Of a stretch of 64,000 bases of DNA, positions 8,577 through 18,213 are shown piece by piece. Source of the stretch: Desulfonatronum thiodismutans (GTDB taxonomy: Bacteria > Desulfobacterota > Desulfovibrionia > Desulfovibrionales > Desulfonatronaceae); the NCBI RefSeq assembly GCF_000717475.1, contig NZ_JPIK01000010.1, forward strand, positions 62,001 to 126,000, given 5' to 3'. Below the pieces are notes generated by a model, which worked only from the letters and a program-made list of their open reading frames with translations, did no database searches and was not told the DNA's origin. Every line of letters starts with the position of its first letter. Positions within the stretch are counted from its first letter, which is position 1. The translations under genes were made by a program, and so were the position numbers.

Positions 8577-9956
8577 TTACGGTACCACCAACCCCGGATT
8601 GCGTTTCCCCGTGGCGGCGAAGAGGCGGGCCAGGGTGAGTTGGTAGTCGGCCATGGCGTCGGTCAGGTCGGCTTCGCCGCGGGTCAGGCGGGCCTGGGCA
8701 TCCAGGACGTCCGTGTTGGTGCCCACCTGGGCCTGGAACCGGGCCTGGGCGATGCGGAAGCCTTCCCGGGCTTCTTCGAGGGCTTTCTGGGCCACGGCAA
8801 TGCGGGCCGCGGCCTCTTCCAATTTGAGGTGCAGGGATTTGACGGCGAAGGAGACTTCCAGGCGCAGGTTGGCCGTTTCCTCGCGCAACCGGAGGACGTT
8901 TTGGCGGGCCTGCTCCGTGGCGTAGCGGGTTCGGCCCCACTCGAAGGCATTCCAGCGCATATTGACGCCCGCGGTCCACCAGGGATCGGGCCGTGCGTCG
9001 GTTCCGGAAACCGTGGGGTCGGTTCCCCGGCTGTAAAAGTCCAGGTCCGCCGAGACCTGAGGATAGAAATCGCTGGCCGTGATTTCGACGTCCTTGCTTG
9101 CGATTTCCTCGGCCTTGAGAGCCAGGATGATGTCCGGACGAAGCCGGAGCGCCGTCTCCAGGGATTCCTCGAGTCGAGGGGCGTAGGGCAGGTAGGTCAG
9201 TTCGCCGACGTAGTCCGTCTCGGAGGACAGGTTCAGATTGAGCAGGGTGTTCAGGCGGGCGATCTGGGTGGCCACTGTGTTTTGGGCGATGAGCAAAACC
9301 TGTTCGGCCTGAGCCAGGTCCACCTCGGCCTGGAGCACGTCGAGCTTGGGCCGCAAGCCGACGTCGAAAAAGGCCCGGGCGTTTTGCAACTGCGATTGCA
9401 GGCGGATGACCGAATCCTGAGCGCTGCGGACATTCTCCCGCGCCTTGAGCAGTTCCAGGAACTGCTCTTGAATGAACAGGATCAGGTTCAGCTCGATGTT
9501 TTCCAGTTCCGCCCGGACCTGGTCCGTGACCAACCGGGACCGTTGGTGCGTGTTCAGAAGGCGCCAGCCGGTGAACAGGGGTTGACTGAGGTTGACGTTC
9601 AGGGTCCAGGCCTCCCGGTCTCCTCCAGCCATTGGTTTGTCGTCGTAGGCAAAGCCGTAGTTGGCCGAAAGGGCGGGGTAAAAAGCGGACTTGGCCGACA
9701 TTTCGCCGAACTCCGCTCCACGCAGGGCGGCGCGAATCGCGGCCATCCGCGGATTGGCCCGCAAGCCTTGCAGGACGGCCTGTTCCAGGGTGAACGCGGC
9801 GGGATCAAGGAAGTCCGAAGAAACGGCGTCCGGAGCGCTGGTTGGTTCCCTGGCCGGTTCCATGGCTTGGCCCGTGGTCGGGAAAGCGACGAAAAACACG
9901 GCGGACAAAAAAAACAAGAAAAAAGACGGAAAAAGCGATTGAATTTTCATGGACAT
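8577..9956 (-). CDS. TolC-family outer membrane efflux protein
   Basis: The protein has 459 residues and would be the outer membrane exit duct of a type I secretion or tripartite efflux system. Starting at ATG 9956 (or 9950) gives a clear signal peptide of about 30 residues ending near TTGQA. The rest shows the two-fold outer-efflux repeat: long alternating Ala/Leu/Gln/Arg helices of the periplasmic tunnel, with YGFAYDD and GVNMRWNAFEWG strands for the barrel. A further upstream in-frame start would add 33 residues that do not look like a signal peptide. No membrane-fusion or inner-membrane pump gene is adjacent, so it may serve partners encoded elsewhere. Confidence 0.88.
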   Translation of the reverse strand: MSMKIQSLFPSFFLFFLSAVFFVAFPTTGQAMEPAREPTSAPDAVSSDFLDPAAFTLEQAVLQGLRANPRMAAIRAALRGAEFGEMSAKSAFYPALSANYGFAYDDKPMAGGDREAWTLNVNLSQPLFTGWRLLNTHQRSRLVTDQVRAELENIELNLILFIQEQFLELLKARENVRSAQDSVIRLQSQLQNARAFFDVGLRPKLDVLQAEVDLAQAEQVLLIAQNTVATQIARLNTLLNLNLSSETDYVGELTYLPYAPRLEESLETALRLRPDIILALKAEEIASKDVEITASDFYPQVSADLDFYSRGTDPTVSGTDARPDPWWTAGVNMRWNAFEWGRTRYATEQARQNVLRLREETANLRLEVSFAVKSLHLKLEEAAARIAVAQKALEEAREGFRIAQARFQAQVGTNTDVLDAQARLTRGEADLTDAMADYQLTLARLFAATGKRNPGLVVP

Positions 9957-10105
9957 GCTGTTTTGATTTTTTACCGGCTTGGGGTTACACATTCGCGTCC
10001 TTCGCGACTCCCATCCGACTATCCTAGTCCAGAGGCATCGGTCAATAATCGCCATCGACCAGCGACAGCGTCGTCAACCCGCAACCATACGAGCAACCAA
10101 GCGTC

Positions 10106-10819
10106 ATGTTCCGAGCCTGGATACGGTCAAAACGGTCCGAATTCGTCCGAGACATTCTGCGTGACTTTTGTCTGAGTCAGCAGGTTCTGGAGAACCAATT
10201 CAGGATGTTTGACGCCGAGGAGCGTCTGGACTTCGAGGTTCTGCGGGAAGTGCTGGGCGTGGAGATGAACAAGGGGCTGCTCTGGCGACTGAAAGACACC
10301 GCGCATCATCTGTTCCGCACGGATCGGGACGCGGATGTCCACGGTCAGTTGCTGGGGTGGTGTCTGGGGTATATTTTTCATGAAACCATGAAGCTGAAGG
10401 AAGACGCCTACCAACGAGAGATCTACGGAGGACGGTTTCTGGAATTTCGCCAGATCGGGCTGCGTCCGGAAGAGCGAGGCATTGTCGGGGAGCTTTCCAA
10501 GGTGGTCGATCAAACCCGGGAAAGCATGCGCCGCGAAGTGGCCAGGATTCGGTTCATCATCGCGTCCAGCCGACAACTGTTCCTTCGCTACTTGCCGGAG
10601 CACCGGGACAACGCCTTGCTGGCCCGCTTGCTCTACGACCAAAACAGTTTGGTACGTATGGCTTTTGCCCAGGATTACCAAGCCCTGATCTCCGCCCTGT
10701 ATGGCGATCGCCCTGGAAAAATGTACCACCTCGCCGCGCAAAGTCTGCTGCTGGGGGGCTGGGAGCGGGAAGCGGCCCGGGCCGAAGAAGAGGGGAAGAT
10801 GGTGATGGGTGAGGTGTGA
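10106..10819 (+). CDS. Conserved-looking hypothetical protein, helical, 237 aa
   Basis: I do not recognise this protein. It is soluble, rich in Arg, Leu and Glu, and almost entirely helical by composition, with no signal peptide or membrane span. It resembles no enzyme motif I can name. It starts at ATG 10106, is divergent from the TolC-like gene and is followed by a REP-like repeat cluster. GC content and codon use match the housekeeping genes around it, which argues that it is a real resident gene. The C-terminal EREAARAEEEGK tail is highly charged. Confidence 0.6.
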   Translation: MFRAWIRSKRSEFVRDILRDFCLSQQVLENQFRMFDAEERLDFEVLREVLGVEMNKGLLWRLKDTAHHLFRTDRDADVHGQLLGWCLGYIFHETMKLKEDAYQREIYGGRFLEFRQIGLRPEERGIVGELSKVVDQTRESMRREVARIRFIIASSRQLFLRYLPEHRDNALLARLLYDQNSLVRMAFAQDYQALISALYGDRPGKMYHLAAQSLLLGGWEREAARAEEEGKMVMGEV

Positions 10820-10929
10820 AAGCGGAAAGGTGAAGGCGGAAGGTTAGGGGAAGAGGAGCGTTTCGATTTTTTGGGAAGAATTCTCATCCTGTTAGTCCGC
10901 CCCTTCAGGCTCTGATGAATATTTTTGAA

Positions 10930-11210
10930 TCCCAGGGCGTTGCCCTGGGGTGAAGATGGGACTTCTTCTCCCTGAAAGGGAGAGATCGTAGGGGTGGGGC
11001 ATATAATTGGCTTGAGTCCTGAAAGGACGACATTTCATGCCGAAAAAGTCGAAAAAAATGTCGTCCTTTCAGGACTCATACCATGTAATATACTTCGACC
11101 GGTGGTTGAAACCACCGGCTCTACGATTGAATCCCTTCAGGATTGCAGAAACCCATCCTCGGAGCCCCCAACGGGGCGGGATACAATACCAGGGCAACGC
11201 CCTGGGACCT
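10930..11210 (+). repeat. REP-like cluster of nested palindromes
   Basis: This fills most of the 435-bp gap before gmhA. It holds a palindrome CCCAGGGC-GTT-GCCCTGGG (10931-10949), a perfect 20-bp inverted repeat (11014-11033 and 11058-11077) around a 24-nt loop, a palindrome CCGGTGGTTGAAACCACCGG (11099-11118), and CCAGGGC-AAC-GCCCTGG (11189-11205) as a second, inverted copy of the first. No ORF is credible here. The layout resembles REP/BIME elements mobilised by REP-associated tyrosine transposases; the link to such an enzyme is inference. Confidence 0.8.
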
Positions 11211-11254
11211 AATGTGAATAATTTTGGGGAGAGTTCGAGTAGGGGGAGCGATAT

Positions 11255-11926
11255 ATGCGTGAAGAGATTTTAGATGCCGGGCAGGGAAGCTCCTTGCGGC
11301 GGATCGGGGTGTGCTTAGCGGAGTACGTCGCCGAGGGCGGTGCGTTGCGAGAAGCCTTTTTCTCCGCGCATGGGGAAGAGGTGGCACGGTTGGCGCATGT
11401 CCTGGCCGGGGCCTTGACCCATGGTGGCAAGATTCTGCTTTGCGGCAACGGCGGCAGCGCCGCGGACGCTCAGCACCTGGCCGCGGAATTCGTGAACCGC
11501 TTTCTGATCGACCGTCGTCCGCTGCCGGCCCTGGCCCTGACCACGGACACGTCCATCCTGACCGCGGTGGGCAATGATTTCGGGTTTGACCTGGTCTTCG
11601 CCAAGCAGGTTCAGGCCCTGGGCCGGGAAGGCGACGTGCTGCTGGGGCTGTCCACCTCCGGCAACAGCCCGAACGTGGTCGCGGCCCTGGAAGCCGGTCG
11701 GGCCCTGGGGATGATCACCATTGGACTGACCGGCGAAGGCGGGGGCAAGATGCAAGCATTGTGCGATCACCTGCTGGCCGTGCCCTCGCGCCAAACCCCG
11801 CTTATTCAGGAGATTCATATCACGGTGGGGCATTTGCTGTGTTTGTTGGTGGATGAAATATTGTTTGGGGGGAACTACTCAGCAAAGCCAGAAGAAAGAC
11901 CTGGATACCGGCTTCCGCCGGTATGA
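11255..11926 (+). CDS. gmhA: Phosphoheptose isomerase (D-sedoheptulose 7-phosphate isomerase)
   Basis: This SIS-domain enzyme converts sedoheptulose 7-phosphate to D-glycero-D-manno-heptose 7-phosphate, the first step to ADP-heptose for the lipopolysaccharide inner core. The signature elements are present: CGNGGSAADAQHLAAEF, SILTAVGNDFGF, STSGNSPNV and the C-terminal PLIQEIHITVGHLLC with the active-site His region. It is 223 residues against about 190-200 for the family. The extra C-terminus (after FGGNY) is encoded by the start of the downstream hairpin repeat, so the original stop seems to have been overwritten by repeat insertion. DiaA is a paralogous SIS protein, but the EIHITVGH motif favours GmhA. 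Confidence 0.9.
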   Translation: MREEILDAGQGSSLRRIGVCLAEYVAEGGALREAFFSAHGEEVARLAHVLAGALTHGGKILLCGNGGSAADAQHLAAEFVNRFLIDRRPLPALALTTDTSILTAVGNDFGFDLVFAKQVQALGREGDVLLGLSTSGNSPNVVAALEAGRALGMITIGLTGEGGGKMQALCDHLLAVPSRQTPLIQEIHITVGHLLCLLVDEILFGGNYSAKPEERPGYRLPPV

Positions 11927-12027
11927 CTTATGTGAAGAAGGCTTACTTCGATTCGTCATTCCGGCGAAAGCCGGAATCCAGTGCTGGTGAATGACCAAGT
12001 ACCGAATGGGCTGAATAGTTACGTTTG
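11901..12027 (+). repeat. 80-bp double-hairpin intergenic repeat with shared 3' flank
   Basis: GGATACCGGC-TTCC-GCCGGTATGAC and GTCATTCCGGC-GAAA-GCCGGAATCCAG form two hairpins that are also complementary to one another across the element, followed by a tail ending CTGAATAGTTACG. The same organisation and tail recur at 23226-23350. The element begins inside the gmhA coding region. Confidence 0.85.
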
Positions 12028-12092
12028 GAGATCAATAAGCCGAACGAGACGAGGATGCCGAGGGAGAACACGGCGTCCATCAAGGAGAAAAT

Positions 12093-12332
12093 ATGCCGAT
12101 TTATGAATATCTGTGCGATGATTGCGAGAAGGAGTTCGAGGAACTGGTCTTCGGGGATCCCAAGGTGATCTGCCCGTATTGCGGATCAGCCAGGACCGGC
12201 AAGTTGATGTCCCGGTGTCGGCATAAATCCGGCGGCGGGGGCGATACCGTCGGTACGGCGGCTCCGGTGAGTTCCGGAACCGGCTCATCCTGTTCCGGCT
12301 GCTCGGCGTCCAGTTGCGCCGGGTGCCATTGA
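12093..12332 (+). CDS. FmdB-family zinc ribbon protein
   Basis: This is a 79-residue protein of the FmdB/CxxC putative regulatory family. [11 protein letters not shown] at the N-terminus and CPYCGS near residue 32 give the two CxxC knuckles of a single zinc ribbon. After residue 45 comes a Gly/Ser-rich tail ending in clustered cysteines ([13 protein letters not shown]), which is common in family members. The name derives from a gene next to formamidase or formylmethanofuran loci, but the molecular role is unsettled. It ends 13 bp before the hemC start, so the pair is probably one transcript. Confidence 0.88.
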   Translation: MPIYEYLCDDCEKEFEELVFGDPKVICPYCGSARTGKLMSRCRHKSGGGGDTVGTAAPVSSGTGSSCSGCSASSCAGCH

Positions 12333-12345
12333 GATGGAGATGACC

Positions 12346-13275
12346 ATGTTGGAACGCATCACCATCGCGACCCGGGGCAGCAAGCTGGCTTTATGGCAAG
12401 CGGAGCACGTCAAAAGCAGGCTGCTGGAGCGCTATCCCGGGCTGGAAGTGGAACTGTTGCTGGTCAAGACCATGGGCGACAAGATTCAGGACGTGCCCTT
12501 GGCCAAGGTCGGCGGCAAGGGGCTGTTCGTGAAGGAAATCGAGGAGGCCCTGCTTGACGGACGGGCCGACCTGGCCGTGCACAGCATGAAGGACGTACCG
12601 GCCGAACTGCCGGAAGGCCTGGTCCTGGGGGTCATCCCGGAACGGGAAAACATGACCGACGCCTTGTTGTCAGTGAATTACGACGGGTTGGACGGGCTGC
12701 CCGAGGGCGCTCGGGTGGGCACCAGCAGCCTGCGCCGACGCTGTCAGCTCCTGGCTCTGCGTCCGGACCTGAGTATCCTTAACCTGCGCGGGAACCTGGA
12801 TACCCGGGTCAACAAGCTGCTGGCCGGAGACTACGACGCGATCATCGTGGCCCAGGCCGGGATGAACCGCCTCGGGCTCAGCGTCCCCAAGTCCACGCCG
12901 TTGGGACCGCCGCTGTTCCTGCCCGCCGTGGGCCAGGGGGCGTTGGGGCTGGAATACGCCCAGGACCGCGAGGACCTGGTGGAACTGCTCGGCTTTCTGA
13001 ATCATCCGGACACGCATTGCTGCGTCCGCGCGGAACGGGCCTTTCTGGCCACCCTGGAGGGCGGATGCCAAGTGCCCATTGCCGGTTACGCCCATGTCAG
13101 CGCTCCGAACAGGATCACCCTGCGCGGGCTCGTGGCCGACGTGGACGGCAGGACCCTGATCGTCGAGGAGGCCACGGACAAGCCCCGGGACGCCGAAGAA
13201 TTGGGCCGCCGGGTGGCTCAGGCGATTCTGGATCGCGGGGGGCGGGAGATATTGGCCGAGGTGTATGGGGCGTGA
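12346..13275 (+). CDS. hemC: Porphobilinogen deaminase (hydroxymethylbilane synthase)
   Basis: The enzyme joins four porphobilinogens into hydroxymethylbilane in the cytoplasm, a step of tetrapyrrole synthesis for haem, sirohaem and cobalamin. It has 309 residues, typical for HemC. Visible landmarks are [15 protein letters not shown] at the N-terminus, [23 protein letters not shown] and [13 protein letters not shown], plus the LEGGCQVPI loop whose Cys holds the dipyrromethane cofactor. The ATG at 12346 has GGAG seven bases upstream and is preferred to the ATGs at 12334 and 12340. FmdB upstream and thiD convergent downstream show no obvious pathway link. Confidence 0.96.
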   Translation: MLERITIATRGSKLALWQAEHVKSRLLERYPGLEVELLLVKTMGDKIQDVPLAKVGGKGLFVKEIEEALLDGRADLAVHSMKDVPAELPEGLVLGVIPERENMTDALLSVNYDGLDGLPEGARVGTSSLRRRCQLLALRPDLSILNLRGNLDTRVNKLLAGDYDAIIVAQAGMNRLGLSVPKSTPLGPPLFLPAVGQGALGLEYAQDREDLVELLGFLNHPDTHCCVRAERAFLATLEGGCQVPIAGYAHVSAPNRITLRGLVADVDGRTLIVEEATDKPRDAEELGRRVAQAILDRGGREILAEVYGA

Positions 13276-13331
13276 AGGGCAGAATTCAGGATTCAGAATT
13301 CAGGAGGCTTAAGGCACTCTCGTTTCCGAAT

Positions 13332-14189
13332 TCATTGGTTGCTGTTTTCATTGCTGAACGAGTTGATGGCTTGGTCGGTTTCCCCCTTGGGTGTCAGCAG
13401 AATCGGATGCAGGTGGTTGACCGGTCCGATGCCGCGGCCCAGGGGGTATGCGGTGCGGATGGCTTCGTGGATGTAGTCCACGGCTTGGCTCACCGTGGTT
13501 TCCAGGTCCAGGCCGCGGCCCAGGCCCGCGGCGATGGCCGCGGACAGGGTGCAGCCCGTGCCGTGGGTGTTCTGGTTGGACAGCCGGGAGTGTCGGAAGG
13601 CACGCGGTTGTTGGCCGGGCATGGCCAACCAGTCCGTGAGAATGTCGCCGGAGAAATGGCCGCCCTTGAGCAGCACGGCCTTGGGGCCCAGGGCCAGCAG
13701 CCGCTCCAGGGCCTCGGGGACGTCGGCCTCGTCGGCAATGGTCATCCGGGTCAGCAGTTCCGCTTCCGGGCGATTGGGGGTGATCAGGTCGGCCAGGGGC
13801 AGGAAGACCGTCTTCAGGGTTTCCACGGCCTCGGGCAGGAGCAGATTGTGCCCGCTTTTGCTCACGCAGACCGGGTCCACCACCAGAGGAAAGTTCTTGT
13901 TCTTCAGTTCACGGGCCAGGGCGCGGATCAGGTCCGCGGAAAAGAGCATCCCGGTCTTGGCCGCGGCAACGGGCAGGTCGTCCAGGACCGAGCGCAGCTG
14001 TTGGACCACGAAGGTTTCCGGCAAGGCGAGGATGTCCTGAACGCCCTGGGTGTTCTGGGCCGTGAGCGCGGTGAGCACCGAGGCCCCGTAGCCGCCCAGC
14101 ACGGTGAAGGTTTTCAGGTCGGCCTGGATGCCGGCGCCGCCGCTGGAATCGGAACCGGCGATGGTCAGGAGGCAGGGCGGGGTGGGCAT
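13332..14189 (-). CDS. thiD: Hydroxymethylpyrimidine / phosphomethylpyrimidine kinase
   Basis: ThiD phosphorylates 4-amino-5-hydroxymethyl-2-methylpyrimidine twice, giving the pyrimidine half of thiamin. The ribokinase-like fold is evident from [20 protein letters not shown] at the N-terminus, [11 protein letters not shown] in the middle, and [17 protein letters not shown] with the anion hole and catalytic Cys near residue 212. The start at ATG 14189 is chosen because AAGGAG lies eight bases upstream; a longer reading to 14399 adds a low-complexity leader without a ribosome site. The 285 residues exceed the usual 260-270 by a short C-terminal tail (from about TPKGETD). No TPP riboswitch is visible upstream. 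Confidence 0.95.
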   Translation of the reverse strand: MPTPPCLLTIAGSDSSGGAGIQADLKTFTVLGGYGASVLTALTAQNTQGVQDILALPETFVVQQLRSVLDDLPVAAAKTGMLFSADLIRALARELKNKNFPLVVDPVCVSKSGHNLLLPEAVETLKTVFLPLADLITPNRPEAELLTRMTIADEADVPEALERLLALGPKAVLLKGGHFSGDILTDWLAMPGQQPRAFRHSRLSNQNTHGTGCTLSAAIAAGLGRGLDLETTVSQAVDYIHEAIRTAYPLGRGIGPVNHLHPILLTPKGETDQAINSFSNENSNQ

Positions 14190-14227
14190 GGAATGAACTC
14201 CTTGCGTGGACGTGGTTGGGGCGACTG

Positions 14228-15249
<1,022 letters not shown>

Positions 15250-15260
15250 TCTGGATACTA

Positions 15261-17483
15261 TCATTCCCTGTTCATCACTTCCATGATCCGGTGCGCCAGG
15301 TTCGTGTAGCGTGTCCGGGCCGTGGCGTTCTTCAGGCCGATGGCCAGGGCTTTTTTGCCGCCCAGGATCACGGCCAGGCGACGGGCCCGGGTCAGGCCGG
15401 TGTAGATCAGGTTGCGCTGTAGGAGCAGGAAGTGCTGGGTAAGCAGGGGCATGACCACGGCCGGGTACTCGCTGCCCTGGGATTTGTGCACGCTTACGGC
15501 GTAGGCCAGGTTGAGCTCGTCCATTTCGGTCAGCTCATAGGTCACGTTCCGGCCGTCGAACTCCACCACGGCCTGGCCTTCTTCCAGGTCCACCGAAGCG
15601 ATCCAGCCCAGGTCGCCGTTGAACACGTCCTTGTCGTAGTTGTTGCGTGTCTGGAGCACCCGATCCCCCACGCGCAGCTTGCGAAAGCCCACGGCGAACT
15701 CCCGGCCGCCAGGGTTGAGGCGTTGCTGGAGCAGGGCGTTCAGCTGCTGGGTGCCCACTTCGCCCTTGTGCATGGGCGTGAGCACCTGGATGTCCTGGCG
15801 CGGGTCCAGTCCGTAGCCCGCCGGGATGCGCTCGCAGACCATTCGCAGGATCATCTCCTGGACCCGGGTCGAGTCGTCCTGTTCAATCCAGAAAAAATCA
15901 GCCTCCGGCGCGGCCTTGGGCGAATGCAGGGGAAATTGGCCCTGGTTGATGCGGTGGGCGTTGACCACGATCATGCTTTCCTGGGCCTGGCGGTAGATGT
16001 GGGTCAGCTCGGTACTGGGCAGGGCGCCGCTTTGGAGCAGGTCGCCCAGGACGTTGCCCGGCCCCACTGACGGGAGCTGGTTCACGTCCCCCACCAGAAC
16101 CAGGCGCGCGGTCATGGGCAGGGCCCGGAGCACGGCCAGGAAGAGGTGGCAGTCCAGCATGGACGCCTCGTCCACCACCAGCATGCCGGTCTTGAGCATT
16201 TTGGTGTCGTTGATGGCGAAGCCGCCGTCCGGCGCGTACTGCAGGAGGCGGTGCAGGGTGGAGGCCGGGGCGCGGGTGGCCTCGGAAAGGCGCTTGGCGG
16301 CCCGGCCCGTGGGCGCGGCCAGTTTGACCGTAATGCCCAGCTCGGCAATGGCCTCGACCACGAACCGGGTGATGGTGGTCTTGCCCGTGCCCGGGCCGCC
16401 GGTGAGGATGAAGACCTTGTTCAGGCAGGCGTCCTCCACGGCTTGGCGCTGTTGCGGCGAAAGGGTGATCCTGTGCCGGGTTTCCAACTGCTTGAGCACG
16501 ACGCGTAGTTTTTTGGGGTCCAGACCCGTGGGGTGCTCGATCAGGGCCTGGAGGCGTTGGGCGGTTTCCTTTTCCCAGCGGTGAAAATGGCCCAGGTAGA
16601 CCACCGTACCCAGTCCCTGGGCCGGGAGTTCCTCCAGAATGACCCGTTTGCGCTCCTTGAGAATCTCCAGGGCCCCGTGGAGGTTTTCCACCGGTGTACC
16701 GCCGAGCAGGGCCGAGGTTTTTTCCAGCAGCTCGTCCAGGGGCGCGAAAAGGTGCCCGGATTCGCTGAACTGGAACAGTACGAAGACCAGAGCCGCTTCC
16801 AGCCGCTCCCGGCAGTCCGGAGCGAATCCCAGTTTCAGGGCGATGGCGTCCGCGGTCTTGAAGCCGATGCCGTGGACTTCGTAGGCCAGGTCGTACGGGT
16901 TCTCGCGCACCTTGTGCAGGGCCTGGGGACCGTAGTGGCGATGGATGCGGGCGGCCAGGGCCGGGGAGACGTCGTGTTCCTGGAGGAAGAGGATCAGGGC
17001 CCGGACATGGTGCTGCTCTTCCCAGGACTGGACGATTTTTTTCAGCTTGGACGGACCGATGCCCTCCACCCGCAGAAGTAGGTCCGGATCCGTGTCGATG
17101 ACGTCCAGGGTCTTGTCCTTGAACTGCTTGACCAGTCGCTCGGCCAGGGTCGGCCCCACGCCCTTGAGCTGCCCGGAGGCCAGGTAGCGACGGATGGCGT
17201 TGACCCCGGCCGGCAGCAGTGGTTCAAGGGTCTCGATCAGGAACTGCCGTCCGTATTTGGGGTGCTCCTTCCATTGTCCGGTCAGGTTGAGCATCTCCCC
17301 GGGCTTGACCTGGACCACATTGCCCACAGCGGTGACGATCCCCGGCTCGTCCCGGACCTTGATCCGAAGCACGGCGTAGCCGTTCTCCGGGTTGAAGAAC
17401 GTCACGCCGTTGACTTCGGCGTTCAGAGTGACGGAAGAGGGTGGGACCGCGGATCGCGGACTATGGGTCGCGGAATCAGTCAT
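15261..17483 (-). CDS. recD2: RecD2-family 5'-3' DNA helicase
   Basis: RecD2 is a RecBC-independent superfamily 1B helicase acting in replication and repair. The 740 residues show an OB-like N-terminal domain (about 15-110), helix-hairpin-helix motifs (VGPTLAERL, VEGIGPSKLKKI and HGIGFKTADAIAL, about 110-240), the Walker A GGPGTGKTT near residue 363, the Walker B region VVDEASMLD, and the C-terminal UvrD-like VSVHKSQGSEYPAV and YTGLTRARRLAV segments. The long N-terminal extension with HhH repeats distinguishes it from the RecD subunit of RecBCD. The start at ATG 17483 gives a short unstructured leader. It is a stand-alone gene, divergent from a TA pair. Confidence 0.93.
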   Translation of the reverse strand: MTDSATHSPRSAVPPSSVTLNAEVNGVTFFNPENGYAVLRIKVRDEPGIVTAVGNVVQVKPGEMLNLTGQWKEHPKYGRQFLIETLEPLLPAGVNAIRRYLASGQLKGVGPTLAERLVKQFKDKTLDVIDTDPDLLLRVEGIGPSKLKKIVQSWEEQHHVRALILFLQEHDVSPALAARIHRHYGPQALHKVRENPYDLAYEVHGIGFKTADAIALKLGFAPDCRERLEAALVFVLFQFSESGHLFAPLDELLEKTSALLGGTPVENLHGALEILKERKRVILEELPAQGLGTVVYLGHFHRWEKETAQRLQALIEHPTGLDPKKLRVVLKQLETRHRITLSPQQRQAVEDACLNKVFILTGGPGTGKTTITRFVVEAIAELGITVKLAAPTGRAAKRLSEATRAPASTLHRLLQYAPDGGFAINDTKMLKTGMLVVDEASMLDCHLFLAVLRALPMTARLVLVGDVNQLPSVGPGNVLGDLLQSGALPSTELTHIYRQAQESMIVVNAHRINQGQFPLHSPKAAPEADFFWIEQDDSTRVQEMILRMVCERIPAGYGLDPRQDIQVLTPMHKGEVGTQQLNALLQQRLNPGGREFAVGFRKLRVGDRVLQTRNNYDKDVFNGDLGWIASVDLEEGQAVVEFDGRNVTYELTEMDELNLAYAVSVHKSQGSEYPAVVMPLLTQHFLLLQRNLIYTGLTRARRLAVILGGKKALAIGLKNATARTRYTNLAHRIMEVMNRE

Positions 17484-17554
17484 GATCGGCTGCTTTGGAC
17501 GCTGGGTTGACTTCGGATAGGTTCCCCATACACTCGGAGTAAGGGGGGGTGCTT

Positions 17555-17812
17555 ATGCTGGAAGTTCATATCGAGGATCGGGATACACAGATTTTTCAAT
17601 TGATGCAGGCCGCGTTGGCGGGGGAACATGTTCTGCTTTTCAGCTCCGGCAAACCCCTTGTCCGGCTGACCCCGCTTTCGGAATCCGCTCAGCGCACCAC
17701 GGGCTACCATTCTCTGGACATTTCAGTCGATGAACTTGACGCGGCTTTCTCTCCGGAGGTGGATGCAGAGGTCGCGGCTCTGTTCAGTCTTCACGCTGGA
17801 AACGCTTCATGA
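17555..17812 (+). CDS. Phd/YefM-type antitoxin
   Basis: This 85-residue protein would repress its own operon and neutralise the PIN toxin encoded next. The N-terminal part (VHIEDRDTQIFQLMQAALAGEHVLLFSSGKPLVRLTP) has the Phd fold pattern of strand, helix and 'G-KPVARL'-like strand; the C-terminal half is acidic and would bind the toxin. ATG 17555 is preferred because AAGGGGGGG ends five bases upstream. The stop overlaps the toxin start by 4 bp, the usual arrangement in type II TA operons. Confidence 0.85.
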   Translation: MLEVHIEDRDTQIFQLMQAALAGEHVLLFSSGKPLVRLTPLSESAQRTTGYHSLDISVDELDAAFSPEVDAEVAALFSLHAGNAS

Positions 17813-18192
17813 CGGCGAAGCTTTTGCTGGATACGCACATCGTCCTCTGGTGGCTTGCCGGACATCCTCGGTTGAGCGCTTCCGGGTGCGAGCAGATCAG
17901 GGAAGCGACATGCCTGGTCAGTGTTGCCTCCATTTGGGAGGTCGCGATTAAATTCAAGCTGGGTAAGCTCCATGTAGCGCCTCGTCTGTTGCTGGCATCT
18001 GTTCAAGAGGCTCGGATGATCGTATTACCCGTCTTGGCCGACCATGCAGCTTCAACCGTCGATTTGCCTCTTCTTCACAATGATCCGTTTGACCGCCTCT
18101 TGATCGCTCAAGCCCGTTACGAGGAGATCACCCTTTTGACGGCGGACGAGCATGTCGGCGCGTATGGCGATCCCGTCTTCATGCTCAGCTGA
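17809..18192 (+). CDS. PIN-domain toxin (VapC-like ribonuclease)
   Basis: The 127-residue PIN domain would cleave RNA using Mg2+. The acidic residues expected for catalysis are visible: Asp in LLLDTHIVLWW near residue 8, Glu in SIWEVAIKFKLGKL near 43, and Asp residues in NDPFDRLLIAQA near 92-95, with LLTADEHV at the end. The WxxEVAIKxxxGKL and DPFDRxLIAQA motifs place it in the COG3744-type PIN subgroup that commonly pairs with Phd antitoxins. It is translationally coupled to the antitoxin by ATGA overlap. Confidence 0.9.
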   Translation: MTAKLLLDTHIVLWWLAGHPRLSASGCEQIREATCLVSVASIWEVAIKFKLGKLHVAPRLLLASVQEARMIVLPVLADHAASTVDLPLLHNDPFDRLLIAQARYEEITLLTADEHVGAYGDPVFMLS

Positions 18193-18213
18193 CCATTCGT
18201 CCCTTCGATTCGT

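Noticed and set aside
8640..10175. 511-codon plus-strand frame opposite the TolC-like gene
   Set aside because: GC-rich antisense frame; composition is that of the complement and no ribosome site or domain is visible.
14190..14227. TPP riboswitch before thiD
   Set aside because: The space upstream of thiD on its strand is only the start of the divergent methyltransferase gene; no CTGAGA element is seen.
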